Shown here: piece after piece, positions 8,756-16,723 of the stretch
Layout of the letters: every line of letters begins with the position of its first letter
How positions within the stretch are numbered: position 1 is the first letter of the stretch
Assembly (NCBI RefSeq): GCF_011764425.1
Contig: NZ_BLPF01000001.1
Location: 1,293,001 to 1,357,000, forward strand
DNA length: 64,000 nucleotides
Direction of reading: 5' to 3'
From: Phytohabitans houttuyneae
GTDB lineage: Bacteria > Actinomycetota > Actinomycetes > Mycobacteriales > Micromonosporaceae
The notes under the pieces: generated by a model
Told to the model about the DNA's origin: nothing
The model's input: only the letters and a program-made list of their open reading frames with translations
The model's database searches: none
Position numbers and translations under genes: made by a program

Positions 8756-9832
8756 ATGAGCCCCAGCGTGGTTGTCCTCGGCGGCGGGTACGGCGGTTAC
8801 AAGGTCGCCAAGGCCCTCGACGGCGTCGCCGACGTGACGCTCGTCGACCCGTCCGACGCGTTCCTGCACAACGTCGCGTCCTGGCGCGCGCTGGTCGAGC
8901 CGCAGTGGCTGGACCGCATCTTCTTCCCGTACGACCGGCTCCTGCGGCACGGCCGCTTCCTGCGCGACCGGGCCGTCGAGGTCGACGGGCGCCAGGTCAC
9001 GCTCGCCTCCGGCACCCGCCTGGAGCCCGACTACCTCGTGCTGGCCACCGGCTCGCACTACCCGTCGCCGGCCAAGTGGGGCGAGGCGGACGCGGCGACC
9101 GCCAAGGCCGGCTTCCTGGCTGCCCACGATGCGCTGCGCGGCGCCGAGCGGGTGCTCGTCGTCGGCGCCGGCCCGGCCGGGCTTGAGCTGGCCGGCGAGG
9201 TCAAGAGCGCGTTCCCGGGCAAGCGGGTGATCGTCGCGGACCGGGCGGCGGACGTGCTGCCCGGCCCGTTCGACCAGGACCTGCGCGAGGAGCTGCGGCG
9301 CCAGCTCGACAAGCTCGGCGTCGAGCTCGTGCTGGGCAGCCCGTTGCGCGGGCTGCCGGCGGTCGACGCGGGCATCGCCGCGCCCGTCTCGGTGACGACC
9401 GAGGCCGGCGAGGAGCTGAGCGCGGACATCTGGTTCCGCTGCTTCGGCGTGGTGCCGGAGACCGGGTACCTGCGCGGCGCGCTCGCCGAAGCCCGCGACG
9501 AGGCTGGCTACCTGCGGGTGGACGACCAGCTACGGGTACGCGGCCAGGAGCGGGTCTTCGCCATCGGCGACATCTCGGACGCCGAGCGAAACATGGCGGG
9601 CATGGCCGGCATCCAGGCCGCCTTCCTGTCCGCCAACCTGAAGGCGCTCATCACCGGCGAGGGTGAGCCGGGCCGGTACCAGATCAACCCGCCGATGATC
9701 GCGGTGCCGCTGGGCCCCGAGGGCGGCGCCGGCCAGCTACCCGGCGTCGAGGGCGTCGCCGGCGCCGAGCTCGTCTCGAACGTCAAGGGCCGCGCGATGC
9801 TCGTCGAGCTGCACACGGACAGCTTCGCCTGA
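8756..9832 (+). CDS. FAD-dependent NAD(P)H oxidoreductase (AIF/NDH-2-like)
   Basis: Pyridine-nucleotide-disulfide oxidoreductase-type flavoprotein of 358 residues, close to the AIF/NDH-2 group. The N-terminal FAD dinucleotide-binding motif VVLGGGYGGYKVAKAL is at residue 4, a second NAD(P) motif VLVVGAGPAGLELAGEV is near 132, and the FAD-ribityl motif FAIGDISD is near 268. No redox-active CxxC is present. ATG at 8756 is chosen because GGAG lies 6 bases upstream; an ATG at 8738 is also in frame. It probably passes electrons to a quinone or small oxidant under control of the divergent HxlR regulator. Confidence 0.85.
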   Translation: MSPSVVVLGGGYGGYKVAKALDGVADVTLVDPSDAFLHNVASWRALVEPQWLDRIFFPYDRLLRHGRFLRDRAVEVDGRQVTLASGTRLEPDYLVLATGSHYPSPAKWGEADAATAKAGFLAAHDALRGAERVLVVGAGPAGLELAGEVKSAFPGKRVIVADRAADVLPGPFDQDLREELRRQLDKLGVELVLGSPLRGLPAVDAGIAAPVSVTTEAGEELSADIWFRCFGVVPETGYLRGALAEARDEAGYLRVDDQLRVRGQERVFAIGDISDAERNMAGMAGIQAAFLSANLKALITGEGEPGRYQINPPMIAVPLGPEGGAGQLPGVEGVAGAELVSNVKGRAMLVELHTDSFA

Positions 9833-9837
9833 GCCGG

Positions 9838-10275
9838 TCAGCGCGCCGCCAGGCTGCTGAGCAGCTCCGGCAGCCGCCCCCGGGCGCGAGCGCTGGCGAC
9901 GTGGTCGATGTAGTCGCGCGACTCGACGATCTCCCCGTCGCGCACCCGCAGCACGAACACGCACGGCACGGCGGCCGGCTCACCCGTCCCGGCCGCCGTG
10001 CTCCGGTACTCGAACTCGGCCACGATCACCTCGGGATCGGCCGTCTCGTGGACCCTGATGTTGACCGGCCGCCGGTCGAACGACGCCGTCGAGCCGGCCG
10101 CGAAGTGCTCCCGCACCTCGTCGCGGCTGCGCAGCGCCGGCGCACCGAGCGGGTGGAAGGGGTGGGTGACGTGGGTGCGCTCCGCGTACAGCTCGGGCAG
10201 CTCGTCCCACCGCCCCTCGCACACGCCGTGCACGAGCCGGAGGAAGACCTCACGCGGGCCGGGTGACGTGGTCAT
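9838..10275 (-). CDS. nuclear transport factor 2 / SnoaL-like protein
   Basis: NTF2-like fold protein of 145 residues with the SnoaL-type layout: helix-rich start (VFLRLVHGVCEGRWDELPELYAE), a central His/Pro region, and a beta-sheet ending VFVLRVRDGEIVESRDYIDH. Members range from ketosteroid isomerase-like enzymes to ligand-binding proteins, so no reaction can be assigned. It is convergent with the FAD oxidoreductase (5-base gap) and divergent from the TetR gene, with which it shares the 40-bp operator at 10306-10345. Confidence 0.8.
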   Translation of the reverse strand: MTTSPGPREVFLRLVHGVCEGRWDELPELYAERTHVTHPFHPLGAPALRSRDEVREHFAAGSTASFDRRPVNIRVHETADPEVIVAEFEYRSTAAGTGEPAAVPCVFVLRVRDGEIVESRDYIDHVASARARGRLPELLSSLAAR

Positions 10276-10305
10276 GAGAACCTCACTGGTGGACGCGGCG
10301 GTTAT

Positions 10306-10345
10306 CCGAAGTCGATACTCCGACTATACGGAGTGGTGACTTCGG
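10306..10345. promoter_or_regulatory. 40-bp perfect bipartite dyad, TetR operator candidate
   Basis: Outer arms CCGAAGTC (10306-10313) and GACTTCGG (10338-10345) enclose inner arms ACTCCG (10317-10322) and CGGAGT (10329-10334); both pairs are perfect and share one centre, with ACTATA between. It lies in the spacer between the NTF2-like and TetR genes. It also covers an in-frame GTG at 10333, which argues that the regulator starts at 10366. Confidence 0.65.
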
Positions 10346-10365
10346 CAGTCAACGGAAGGCGGGAC

Positions 10366-10938
10366 GTGGACGGTTCGCTTCGGCGGCGGGCACCGCGCGC
10401 GGACGCACAGGTCAACCGCACCCGCATCCTCGACGTGGCCGAGGACGTCTTCGGCGCCGGCGGCGAGGCCGCGTCGACCGAGGAGGTGGCGCGGCTGGCG
10501 GGCGTGGGCATCGCCACGGTCTTCCGCCACTTCCCGACGAAGGCCGCGCTGCTGGAGGCGGTGCTGGTCCGCCGCTTCACCCGCCTGCGCGAGCGCGCCG
10601 AGTCCCTGCGCGACGCCGAGGACCCGGGCCGCGCGTTCTTCGACTTCTTCGGCGCCCTGGTGGACGACGCCGCCACGAAGATCGCGATCGGCGACGCCCT
10701 GCTCGACGCCGGCGGCGACCGCGAGTCGGTGTCCGAGGCCGCGCAGGGCCTGCGCCGCGCGGTCGGCACCCTGCTCGACCGGGCCCAGCGCGCCGGCGCG
10801 GTCCGCGACGACGTCGAGCTGCCCGAGGTGTACGCCCTGCTCGTCGGCACCTCCCGCGCCGCCGCACACGCCGCCCTGGACGACGAGGTACGCGCCCGCG
10901 TGCTCGCCATCGTCTTCGACGGCCTCGCCCCCGCCTAG
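10366..10938 (+). CDS. TetR/AcrR-family regulator
   Basis: TetR-type repressor of about 190 residues. The N-terminal helix-turn-helix is clear (ILDVAEDVFGAGG, then STEEVARLAGVGIATVFRHFPTKAALLEAV), followed by an alpha-helical ligand domain rich in Ala and Leu. GTG at 10366 is preferred: GGAAGG lies 8 bases upstream, and the alternative GTG at 10333 sits inside the operator dyad. By position it should regulate itself and the divergent NTF2-like gene. The inducing ligand is unknown. Confidence 0.85.
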   Translation: MDGSLRRRAPRADAQVNRTRILDVAEDVFGAGGEAASTEEVARLAGVGIATVFRHFPTKAALLEAVLVRRFTRLRERAESLRDAEDPGRAFFDFFGALVDDAATKIAIGDALLDAGGDRESVSEAAQGLRRAVGTLLDRAQRAGAVRDDVELPEVYALLVGTSRAAAHAALDDEVRARVLAIVFDGLAPA

Positions 10939-11552
10939 CGACCGTCCACGACCACTCTTCGCGGTCAGGGTGAGCCCTTTTTGGGAACCTTCAATCCGAA
11001 CGAGATGTGAGCTACCGCGACGCCCGCGGTGGTCCGGACCGTCGCGCGGGGCCCCCGGGGAAACGTGGAGCGCAGCGGAGCGTTTTCTTGGGGTGCTTTC
11101 CCGCGGCCTCACCGTCCGCGGTCGCCAGGCTCAACCCCATGGGCGCGCTCCTTATCGACAGTCACGCACCGATGCGGCACGCTCCAGCAGATCTTGGCAA
11201 GTTAGCGTCGAAATAACGCGCAAACTCACCAAGATTTCGAAGCTCACACCGCCCGCGCCTGATCGACAGTCACAGACCGCGACGACGGTGCCGAACTGCG
11301 GGCGGACTCGCGCACTCCCGTCTCGAAAGATCTGCAGACCAGGATCTGCGGGAGCGGGGTGAGCTGGGCTACCGCGGAGGGTGAGGCCGCGGGAAAGCAC
11401 CCCAAGAAAACGCTCCGCTGCGCTCCACGTTTCCCCGGGGGCCCCGCGCGACGGTCCGGACCACCGCGGGCGTCGCGGTAGCTCGCGTCTCCTTGGGGTT
11501 GAATTCACTGAAGGCCGCGGAGGTGCCACCCACCCCGGCCCCGAAATGGTCT
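10939..11552. other. convergent non-coding gap with repeat element
   Basis: About 610 bases between the convergent TetR and kinase genes. Nearly all of it is the mosaic element copy at 10959-11520; the flanks show nothing else recognisable. Confidence 0.7.
10959..11520 (+). repeat. mosaic element copy 2, flanked by 112-bp inverted A modules
   Basis: The arms 11009-11120 and 11373-11484 are inverted copies of 112 bp differing at one base. Each contains GGTCCGGACC, a nested insert of about 52 bp (with GAAACGTGGAGCGCAGCGG) and GCGGCCTCACC. The 252-bp interior carries module B (about 11190-11330, with GATCTTGGCAAGTTAGCGTC). The left edge TCGCGGTCAGGG (10959-10970) matches both ends of the copy at 54427-54920. 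It is non-coding and lies between convergent genes. Confidence 0.8.
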
Positions 11553-12215
11553 CTAGCCCTGGTGCCGGGACGGGCTGGCTTCCAGGAGCGTCATGTCGAC
11601 GAGCAGGTCCGCGCGGCCGCGGGTGGCGGCGACGAGCGCCGCGTTGGGGTCGTCCACTGTGGAGACCCAGCTTGCCGCCTCGTCCGGGAGCTTGCCGAAG
11701 TGGACGTGGCGGGCGATCAGGCGTTCGCGGCGGGTGGGCTCGTCCAGCTCGACGAACCAGGTCTCGGTCAGCTCGGCGCGCACGTCCGGCCAGGGCGTGG
11801 CGTCGGCCAGCAGGTAGTTGCCCTCGGTGACCACGATGCGCGCGTCCGGGTCGACGCCGATCGCGCCGGCGATCGGCTGCTCCAGGTCGCGCGCGAAGCC
11901 CGGCGCCCACACCGTGCGCCGGCGGTCGGTGCGCAGGCGGCGTAGCAGGGCCAGGTAGCCGTCGCCGTCGAAGGTGTCGATCGCGCCCTTGCGCGCGCGC
12001 CGGCCGAGGCGTTCCAGCGCCACGTCGGCCAGGTGGAAGCCGTCCATCGGGACGAGCGCTGCCGCCACGCCCGCCGCGGCCAGGCCACCCACCAGGAGCT
12101 CGGCCAGCGTGGACTTGCCGGCCGCGGGGCAACCGGCGATGCCCAGGATCGCGCGCTCGCCACCGGGGCGGGCGCCGGCGAGGGCCGCGGCGCGGGCCAC
12201 CAGGTCGTCGAGCAC
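11553..12215 (-). CDS. nucleoside/nucleotide kinase family P-loop protein
   Basis: P-loop kinase of 220 residues in the uridine kinase/phosphoribulokinase-like group (often named nucleoside/nucleotide kinase family). Walker A is GCPAAGKSTLAELL near residue 27; a DGFHLAD substrate motif is near 58 and an acidic strand VVTEGNYLL near 125, followed by a lid with ARHVHFGK. It phosphorylates a small metabolite at the expense of ATP; fructose and pantothenate relatives exist, so the substrate is open. GTG at 12215 is the start. The lysoplasmalogenase gene upstream on the same strand ends 9 bases away. Confidence 0.8.
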   Translation of the reverse strand: MLDDLVARAAALAGARPGGERAILGIAGCPAAGKSTLAELLVGGLAAAGVAAALVPMDGFHLADVALERLGRRARKGAIDTFDGDGYLALLRRLRTDRRRTVWAPGFARDLEQPIAGAIGVDPDARIVVTEGNYLLADATPWPDVRAELTETWFVELDEPTRRERLIARHVHFGKLPDEAASWVSTVDDPNAALVAATRGRADLLVDMTLLEASPSRHQG

Positions 12216-12224
12216 GACGCTACG

Positions 12225-12917
12225 TTACGCGGCCACCAGGACGGCCGGACGAGACGCCGGCGGCGCGGGCTGGCGTGCGGTGCGGGCGGCCCAGCCGGCG
12301 ACGATCATGGCCTGGCCGAGCAGGTACGTGGCCATCACCAGTGCGGCGCGTCCCGGCACACCGGCGGCCCCGGCCAGGCCGACGCCGATCAGCGTGTCCG
12401 ACACGAGAAGCAGGCCACCGCCGACGCCGACCCGCCGGCCCCACGCGGTCGAGGTGGCCGCCATCAGGGCCATCAGCGCGGCGTACCCGGCCATCGGCCA
12501 GGCCACCCCCTGCGCGTGCAGGCCCGGCCACAGCCAGGCGAGCGCGCCGGTGGCGGCGGCACCGTACCCGGCGAGGTAGAGCCACCGGCGACGGCGGCGG
12601 AAGGCGCCGGTGCGGATGAACTCGGCGGCGTAGATGCCGTACGCCACGGCGAAGAAGAGCATCCCGACGATCAGCGCGACCGTGCCACCCAGCTCGAGCG
12701 TCACGTCGCCGGCCCACGCGAACGCGAGCGACAGCAGCAGCCGCCGGTCGACCCGGGCACCGCGCTCCCGGTGTGCGGCCACCGCGTACAGGGCGAGCAG
12801 CGGCATCAACAACGGCTTGGTGAGGTCGTCGACAAGGTCGTTGTGCACGGCCGCGCCGGCCACGTGGACGGCGCCGGCCGCCGCGTAGAGCACCGCCGCG
12901 TGCCGGGAACGGAACAT
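12225..12917 (-). CDS. lysoplasmalogenase (YhhN/TMEM86 family)
   Basis: Integral membrane protein of about 230 residues with seven or eight hydrophobic segments, matching the YhhN family. Human TMEM86B and bacterial homologues hydrolyse the vinyl-ether bond of lysoplasmalogen to give an aldehyde and a glycerophospho-alcohol. Family features are the early TKPLLMPLLAL helix, FAWAGDVTLEL with the catalytic-region Asp, and SDTLIGVG near the end. ATG at 12917 is used; GTG at 12923 is also possible. It is followed closely by the kinase gene. Confidence 0.8.
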   Translation of the reverse strand: MFRSRHAAVLYAAAGAVHVAGAAVHNDLVDDLTKPLLMPLLALYAVAAHRERGARVDRRLLLSLAFAWAGDVTLELGGTVALIVGMLFFAVAYGIYAAEFIRTGAFRRRRRWLYLAGYGAAATGALAWLWPGLHAQGVAWPMAGYAALMALMAATSTAWGRRVGVGGGLLLVSDTLIGVGLAGAAGVPGRAALVMATYLLGQAMIVAGWAARTARQPAPPASRPAVLVAA

Positions 12918-12947
12918 CACCACACTATGACAGCCGCGCGCCTGTGA

Positions 12948-14192
12948 TCATGGTGCTTCGATCGCACCGTCCGGGCGGCGTACCCGCGCGGCCCACCGCT
13001 CGTGGCCGTACCGCTTCGGCGGATGCTTGGCGGCCTGCGCCTCGTCGAGGTCGATCCCCCAGCCGGGCGCGGCCGGCGGCTCGATGTACCCGTCGCGCGG
13101 CCGCGGCGTACCCGGGAAGACCTCGTGCACGACGTCCGGGTACACGTGGCCTTCCTGGATCCCGAACGCGGGGCTTGTCACGTCCAGCGCGAGGTTGGCG
13201 GCGAGCCCGATCGGCGACACGTCGGCCGGACCGTGCCACGCCGTCTGTACCCCGGTCAGCTCGCACAGTGCGGTCAGCTTGCGCGCCGGCGTGAGGCCGC
13301 CGACCGCGGACACGTGCAGCCGCAACAGGTCCACCCCGCCGCCGGTGACCAGGCGGGCCGACTCGGCGACCGAGCCGAGCTGCTCCCCCGCCGCGATCGG
13401 CACCGGCGACGCCGCGCGCACCTCGGGCAGCCGGTCGTAGTGCTCGGGCGCCACCGGGTCCTCGACGAAGAAGAGGCGGTACGGCTCCAGCGCGCGGCAC
13501 AGCGCAATGGCCTGCTTCGGCGTGAGCCGGCTGTGCACGTCGTGCAGCAGCGACACCTCGGTGCCCAGCTCCTGCCTGGCGGTCGCGAAGAGCTCGGGCG
13601 TGACCGCCAGGTACCGCTGGACGTCCCAACCGTCGGGGTACGGCGCGCGCGGGTAGCCGCCGGGCGTGCCGGGTGCGCCGTACGTGCCGAGGCCGGGTCC
13701 GCCGGTCTGCAGCCGGATGTACCGGTAGCCCTGGTCGATCAGCGACCGCGCGTGCGCGATCGTCTCCTCGACGGTGGCGCCGGCCGCGTGCAGGTAGAGC
13801 GGCACCGCACCGCGCACGCGGCCGCCGAGCAGCTCGTACACCGGGACGCCGAGCCGCTTGCCGAGGATGTCCCACAGCGCCATGTCCAGGCCGGAGAGCG
13901 CGTTGTTGAGCACCGGCCCGTTCCGCCAGTACCCGGACAGGTGCACCATCCGCGTGATGTCCTCGATGTCGCCCGGATGCCGGCCCACGACAAGCTCGGC
14001 GAGGTGCTCGACGGCGGCGGCCACGGCGTCGAAGCGCTGGGTGAAGGTGGCGCAGCCCAGCCCGTACAGGCCGGGCTCGCTGGTGTCGACCCGCACGACG
14101 ACGAGCGTCACGTCGGGCGCGGTCACGATCGGCCGGACGCCGGTGATGCGCAGGCCGTCACGCGGCGCCCACGGCGGGAGGAAGTCACCCAT
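12948..14192 (-). CDS. enolase-superfamily sugar-acid dehydratase (ManD/RspA-like)
   Basis: Member of the mandelate racemase/muconate lactonizing branch of the enolase superfamily, closest in layout to D-mannonate dehydratase/RspA proteins, 414 residues. Seen: capping-domain start GLYGLGCATFTQRFDAVAA, IEDITRMVHLSGYWRNGPV and LDMALWDILGK; barrel residues include HDVHSRLTPKQAI, FFVEDPVAPEH and IAAGEQLG, then the AWHGPADVSPIG loop. These enzymes abstract a proton next to a carboxylate with Mg2+. The exact sugar acid is not readable. GGAG precedes the ATG at 14192. The frameshifted LacI regulator lies immediately upstream on the same strand, so this is probably a LacI-controlled catabolic gene. 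Confidence 0.85.
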   Translation of the reverse strand: MGDFLPPWAPRDGLRITGVRPIVTAPDVTLVVVRVDTSEPGLYGLGCATFTQRFDAVAAAVEHLAELVVGRHPGDIEDITRMVHLSGYWRNGPVLNNALSGLDMALWDILGKRLGVPVYELLGGRVRGAVPLYLHAAGATVEETIAHARSLIDQGYRYIRLQTGGPGLGTYGAPGTPGGYPRAPYPDGWDVQRYLAVTPELFATARQELGTEVSLLHDVHSRLTPKQAIALCRALEPYRLFFVEDPVAPEHYDRLPEVRAASPVPIAAGEQLGSVAESARLVTGGGVDLLRLHVSAVGGLTPARKLTALCELTGVQTAWHGPADVSPIGLAANLALDVTSPAFGIQEGHVYPDVVHEVFPGTPRPRDGYIEPPAAPGWGIDLDEAQAAKHPPKRYGHERWAARVRRPDGAIEAP

Positions 14193-14273
14193 GTCGGCTC
14201 TCCAAAGGTGCAGGTCAGCGTGATGCAAATCGTTAAGAATCTACCCGCCGCGCCGACGAAGTCAAGGTCGTTT

Positions 14274-15283
14274 CTACGCCGACTGGCGGCGCACCAGGCG
14301 GGCCGGGATGATCACCTCGGTGGACGGCCCGGTGACCGTGCCGGAGATCCGCTCCAGCAGCAGGCGCGCGCAGGCCCGGCCGATCTCGCGGGCCGGGTTG
14401 GCCATCGTGGTGAGCTGGGGCGTGACAAGGCTGGCCGCCTCGATGTCGTCGAAGCCCATGACCGCCAGGTCCTCCGGCACCCGCAGGCCGCGCTCCCGGG
14501 CCGCGTCGACAGCGCCGATCGCCATCATGTCGTTGGCGCACATCACGGCGTCGGGCGGCTCGGGCAGCTCCAGCAGCCGCCCCACGCCCGCGGCGCCGCC
14601 CGCCCGGCTGAACTCGGTGTGCGAGATCAGCCGCGGGTCGACCTCCACCCCGGCCTCGGCCAGCGCGGCGCGGTAGCCCGCCACCCGCTCGGCCGCCGGC
14701 CCTTCCGCGGCCGGACCGCAGACGAAGGCGATCCGCCGGAAGCCGCCGCGCAGCAGGTACCGCGCGGCGTCCGCGGCACTGCCCTCGTCGTCGCTGTGCA
14801 CGAGGTCGACGCCGGGCTGCGCCTGCCGGCCGCCGAGCCGCACGATCGGGATGCCGGCGTCGATGACCGGGCGCAGGTCGTCGGCGTGCGTGTGGAACAC
14901 CGCGAACGCGATGCCGTCCACCTGCCGCGAAATCATCTTGTCCAGCGCGAGCCGCTCAAGCTCGCGCTCGCCGTTGGTGTTGGTGACGATCTCGTCGTAG
15001 CCGGCCGGCCCGAGCACGTCCTGCAGCCCGCGCGCCAGCACCGGGTAGAACGGGTTGGTGATGTCCGGGATGACGAGGCCGATCGTCAGGCTCCGCCCGG
15101 CGCGCAGCCCCGCGCGACGACGTTGGGCCGGTAGCCCAACTCCTCGATCGCGTCGAGCACGCGCCGGCGCGTGGCCTCGGAGACCGGACGCCTTCCGTTG
15201 AGCGCGTGCGAGACGGTCGTCGCGCTGACCCCGGCCAGCGCCGCGACCTGGCCGATCCGTGGCCGGCCGCCGCGAGACGCCAC
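14274..15283 (-). pseudogene. LacI-family transcriptional regulator, frameshifted
   Basis: The N-terminal LacI helix-turn-helix ([21 protein letters not shown]) and hinge (RPNVVARG) run from GTG 15283 to a stop near 15086. The sugar-binding domain (PVLARGLQDVLGPAGY, then FVCGPAAEGPAAERVAGYRAAL, MCANDMMAIGAVDAARE, VMGFDDIE) continues in another frame to 14274. One extra G in the C-run at 15108-15111 restores a continuous protein of about 336 residues, including the expected [16 protein letters not shown] linker. The gene sits upstream of the sugar-acid dehydratase gene and is its likely regulator. A homopolymer sequencing deletion is more likely than decay. Confidence 0.85.
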
Positions 15284-15431
15284 CTGCGCCCCCTCTCCCG
15301 GCGGGGTCGTCGGCCTGTCCCGGCCGCCCCGCTGAGCGGGATGCTACTCCTTCACCCCCAGCAACCCCACGGTGGTTGATCAGGGACCTTGTGGACGAAC
15401 ACGCCGCACGCCACGCCCACCAACTTCCCGA

Positions 15432-15965
15432 TCAACGCGCAGAGGCGGTGGGCGTGCGTTGGCGGGAGAACAGGACCAGCGCGATGAGGAGGCCGAGGAG
15501 CACGGCCCCACCGGCCACCCACCAGCGCCACGCGCCGCCGCTGGCGTCCTGCGACGGGTCGGCCTCCGGCGGCGGGGCCGTTTGTGCCACCCGGGCCTCG
15601 ACGGTCACCTCGGCCTTGCCGGGGTTGGGTTCGGGCGAGGTCACCGTGATCGTCCACTTGCCGGGGGTCAGGACGGCGCCGGTCGTGTAGAAGCCCTGGC
15701 CCTCGTTGGACGGGTTGAGCTGGACCGGGCCGACCTTGCGCCCGCCATCGGCGGTGGCGTTGAGCACCAGGCGCAGCACCTGGTCGTCGACCGGGTGACC
15801 GTCCTTTTTGTACGTCGCGCGCACCGTGACGCCACTCGCGCCGTCGCCGGCAGCGTCCAGCACCAGCGGGCCGCCGTGCGCGGCCGCCGGCGCCGCGGGC
15901 CAGAGCGCCAGCAGGGGTACCACCGCGAGTGCGGCCAGGATCCTGCCCACAAGCCGTCGTGCCAT
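15432..15965 (-). CDS. secreted, membrane-anchored beta-domain protein
   Basis: Protein of 177 residues with a signal peptide (RRLVGRILAALAVVPLLALWPAAPAAAHG), an immunoglobulin-like beta domain (VTVRATYKKDGHPVDDQVLRLVLNA, then GQGFYTTGAVLTPGKWTITVTS), a Pro-rich linker and a C-terminal membrane helix near 145-165 with an Arg-rich inner tail. The domain recalls YtkA/CopC-like ligand or metal folds, with the mature N-terminus beginning His-Gly, but no motif fixes a function. It starts 2 bases after the stop of the preceding secreted protein gene, so the pair is one operon. Confidence 0.65.
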   Translation of the reverse strand: MARRLVGRILAALAVVPLLALWPAAPAAAHGGPLVLDAAGDGASGVTVRATYKKDGHPVDDQVLRLVLNATADGGRKVGPVQLNPSNEGQGFYTTGAVLTPGKWTITVTSPEPNPGKAEVTVEARVAQTAPPPEADPSQDASGGAWRWWVAGGAVLLGLLIALVLFSRQRTPTASAR

Positions 15966-15967
15966 GT

Positions 15968-16654
15968 TCACTTTCCTTCCGGTGCGCCGTCGGCGGTCAG
16001 CGCCCCCTGCCCCGGCGCCGCCGGCAGGAAGACGTGGGCGTGGCCGTTGCCGGAGTCGACGTTCAGCACGTCCAGCTGGGTGGCCGCCGTGGACCAGGTG
16101 GCGACCGCGATGTCGCGCTGGCGCCCGGCGAGTTCGAACAGCGCGGCCCGGCCGGCCGCCGGCTGGGCCAGGGCCGCCGCGTACGTGTCCACGGCGGCAT
16201 CCAGGGAGCGGACCGCCGCCGCGAGGCCGGACCGGGCGATGTTGACGCCGGTACCGCCGGACGGCGGGTTGGCGAAGTCTTCGACCGCCTTGCCGGTGAC
16301 CGTCTGCCAACCGGCCACATCGGACTGACTGGCCGCGGGGCCGGCGGCCTTGCCCGGCGGTACCGCCGCTGCCAAGCCGTCGAGGACCGGTACCAGCGTC
16401 TGCTGTACCTGCCGCGCCTTGGCGGTCAGCTCGACGATCTGCGCGGAGTCCCGCTTGGCCTCCTCGGCCTGCAGCGCCGCGACGCGGTCGTCGGTGGACT
16501 GGGAGGTGGAGTCGCCGGCCGCGAAGGCGCCGATCGGGCCGGCGAGCAGCGCGCCGACCGCGAACGCGATCAGCACGGGGGCGATCCGGCGAGCGGGCGA
16601 CGAGGCCGGCTGGACAGCGCGCGCTGATGGCCGTACCCGAGTCTTGTTGCTCAT
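15968..16654 (-). CDS. secreted helical protein of unknown function
   Basis: 228 residues: a basic N-terminus, a hydrophobic export segment (RIAPVLIAFAVGALLAGPIGAFA) and a long Ala-rich helical region that probably forms a coiled coil around VAALQAEEAKRDSAQIVELTAKARQVQQTL. The mature protein has no cysteine. I do not recognise a family. It lies downstream of the giant ThuA gene on the same strand, separated by a terminator hairpin, and is followed immediately by the membrane-anchored beta-domain gene. The three may form an extracellular carbohydrate-processing unit, which is inference from position only. Confidence 0.6.
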   Translation of the reverse strand: MSNKTRVRPSARAVQPASSPARRIAPVLIAFAVGALLAGPIGAFAAGDSTSQSTDDRVAALQAEEAKRDSAQIVELTAKARQVQQTLVPVLDGLAAAVPPGKAAGPAASQSDVAGWQTVTGKAVEDFANPPSGGTGVNIARSGLAAAVRSLDAAVDTYAAALAQPAAGRAALFELAGRQRDIAVATWSTAATQLDVLNVDSGNGHAHVFLPAAPGQGALTADGAPEGK

Positions 16655-16680
16655 CGCGGATCGCCTCTTCCGAAGGTGGG

Positions 16681-16714
16681 GCCGTGGGGCCGGCAGCGAG
16701 GCCGGCCCCACGGC
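16681..16714 (-). terminator. terminator hairpin after ThuA/sugar-dehydrogenase gene
   Basis: Perfect 14-bp stem: 16681-16694 pairs with 16701-16714 around the 6-base loop AGCGAG. It lies 10 bases beyond the stop of the minus-strand giant gene. No T-run follows, as is usual in actinobacteria. Confidence 0.75.
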
Positions 16715-16723
16715 GGGTTGCGG

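Noticed and set aside
13002-15134. 710-residue plus-strand open frame
   Set aside because: Antisense to the dehydratase and LacI genes, low-complexity composition and no family resemblance.
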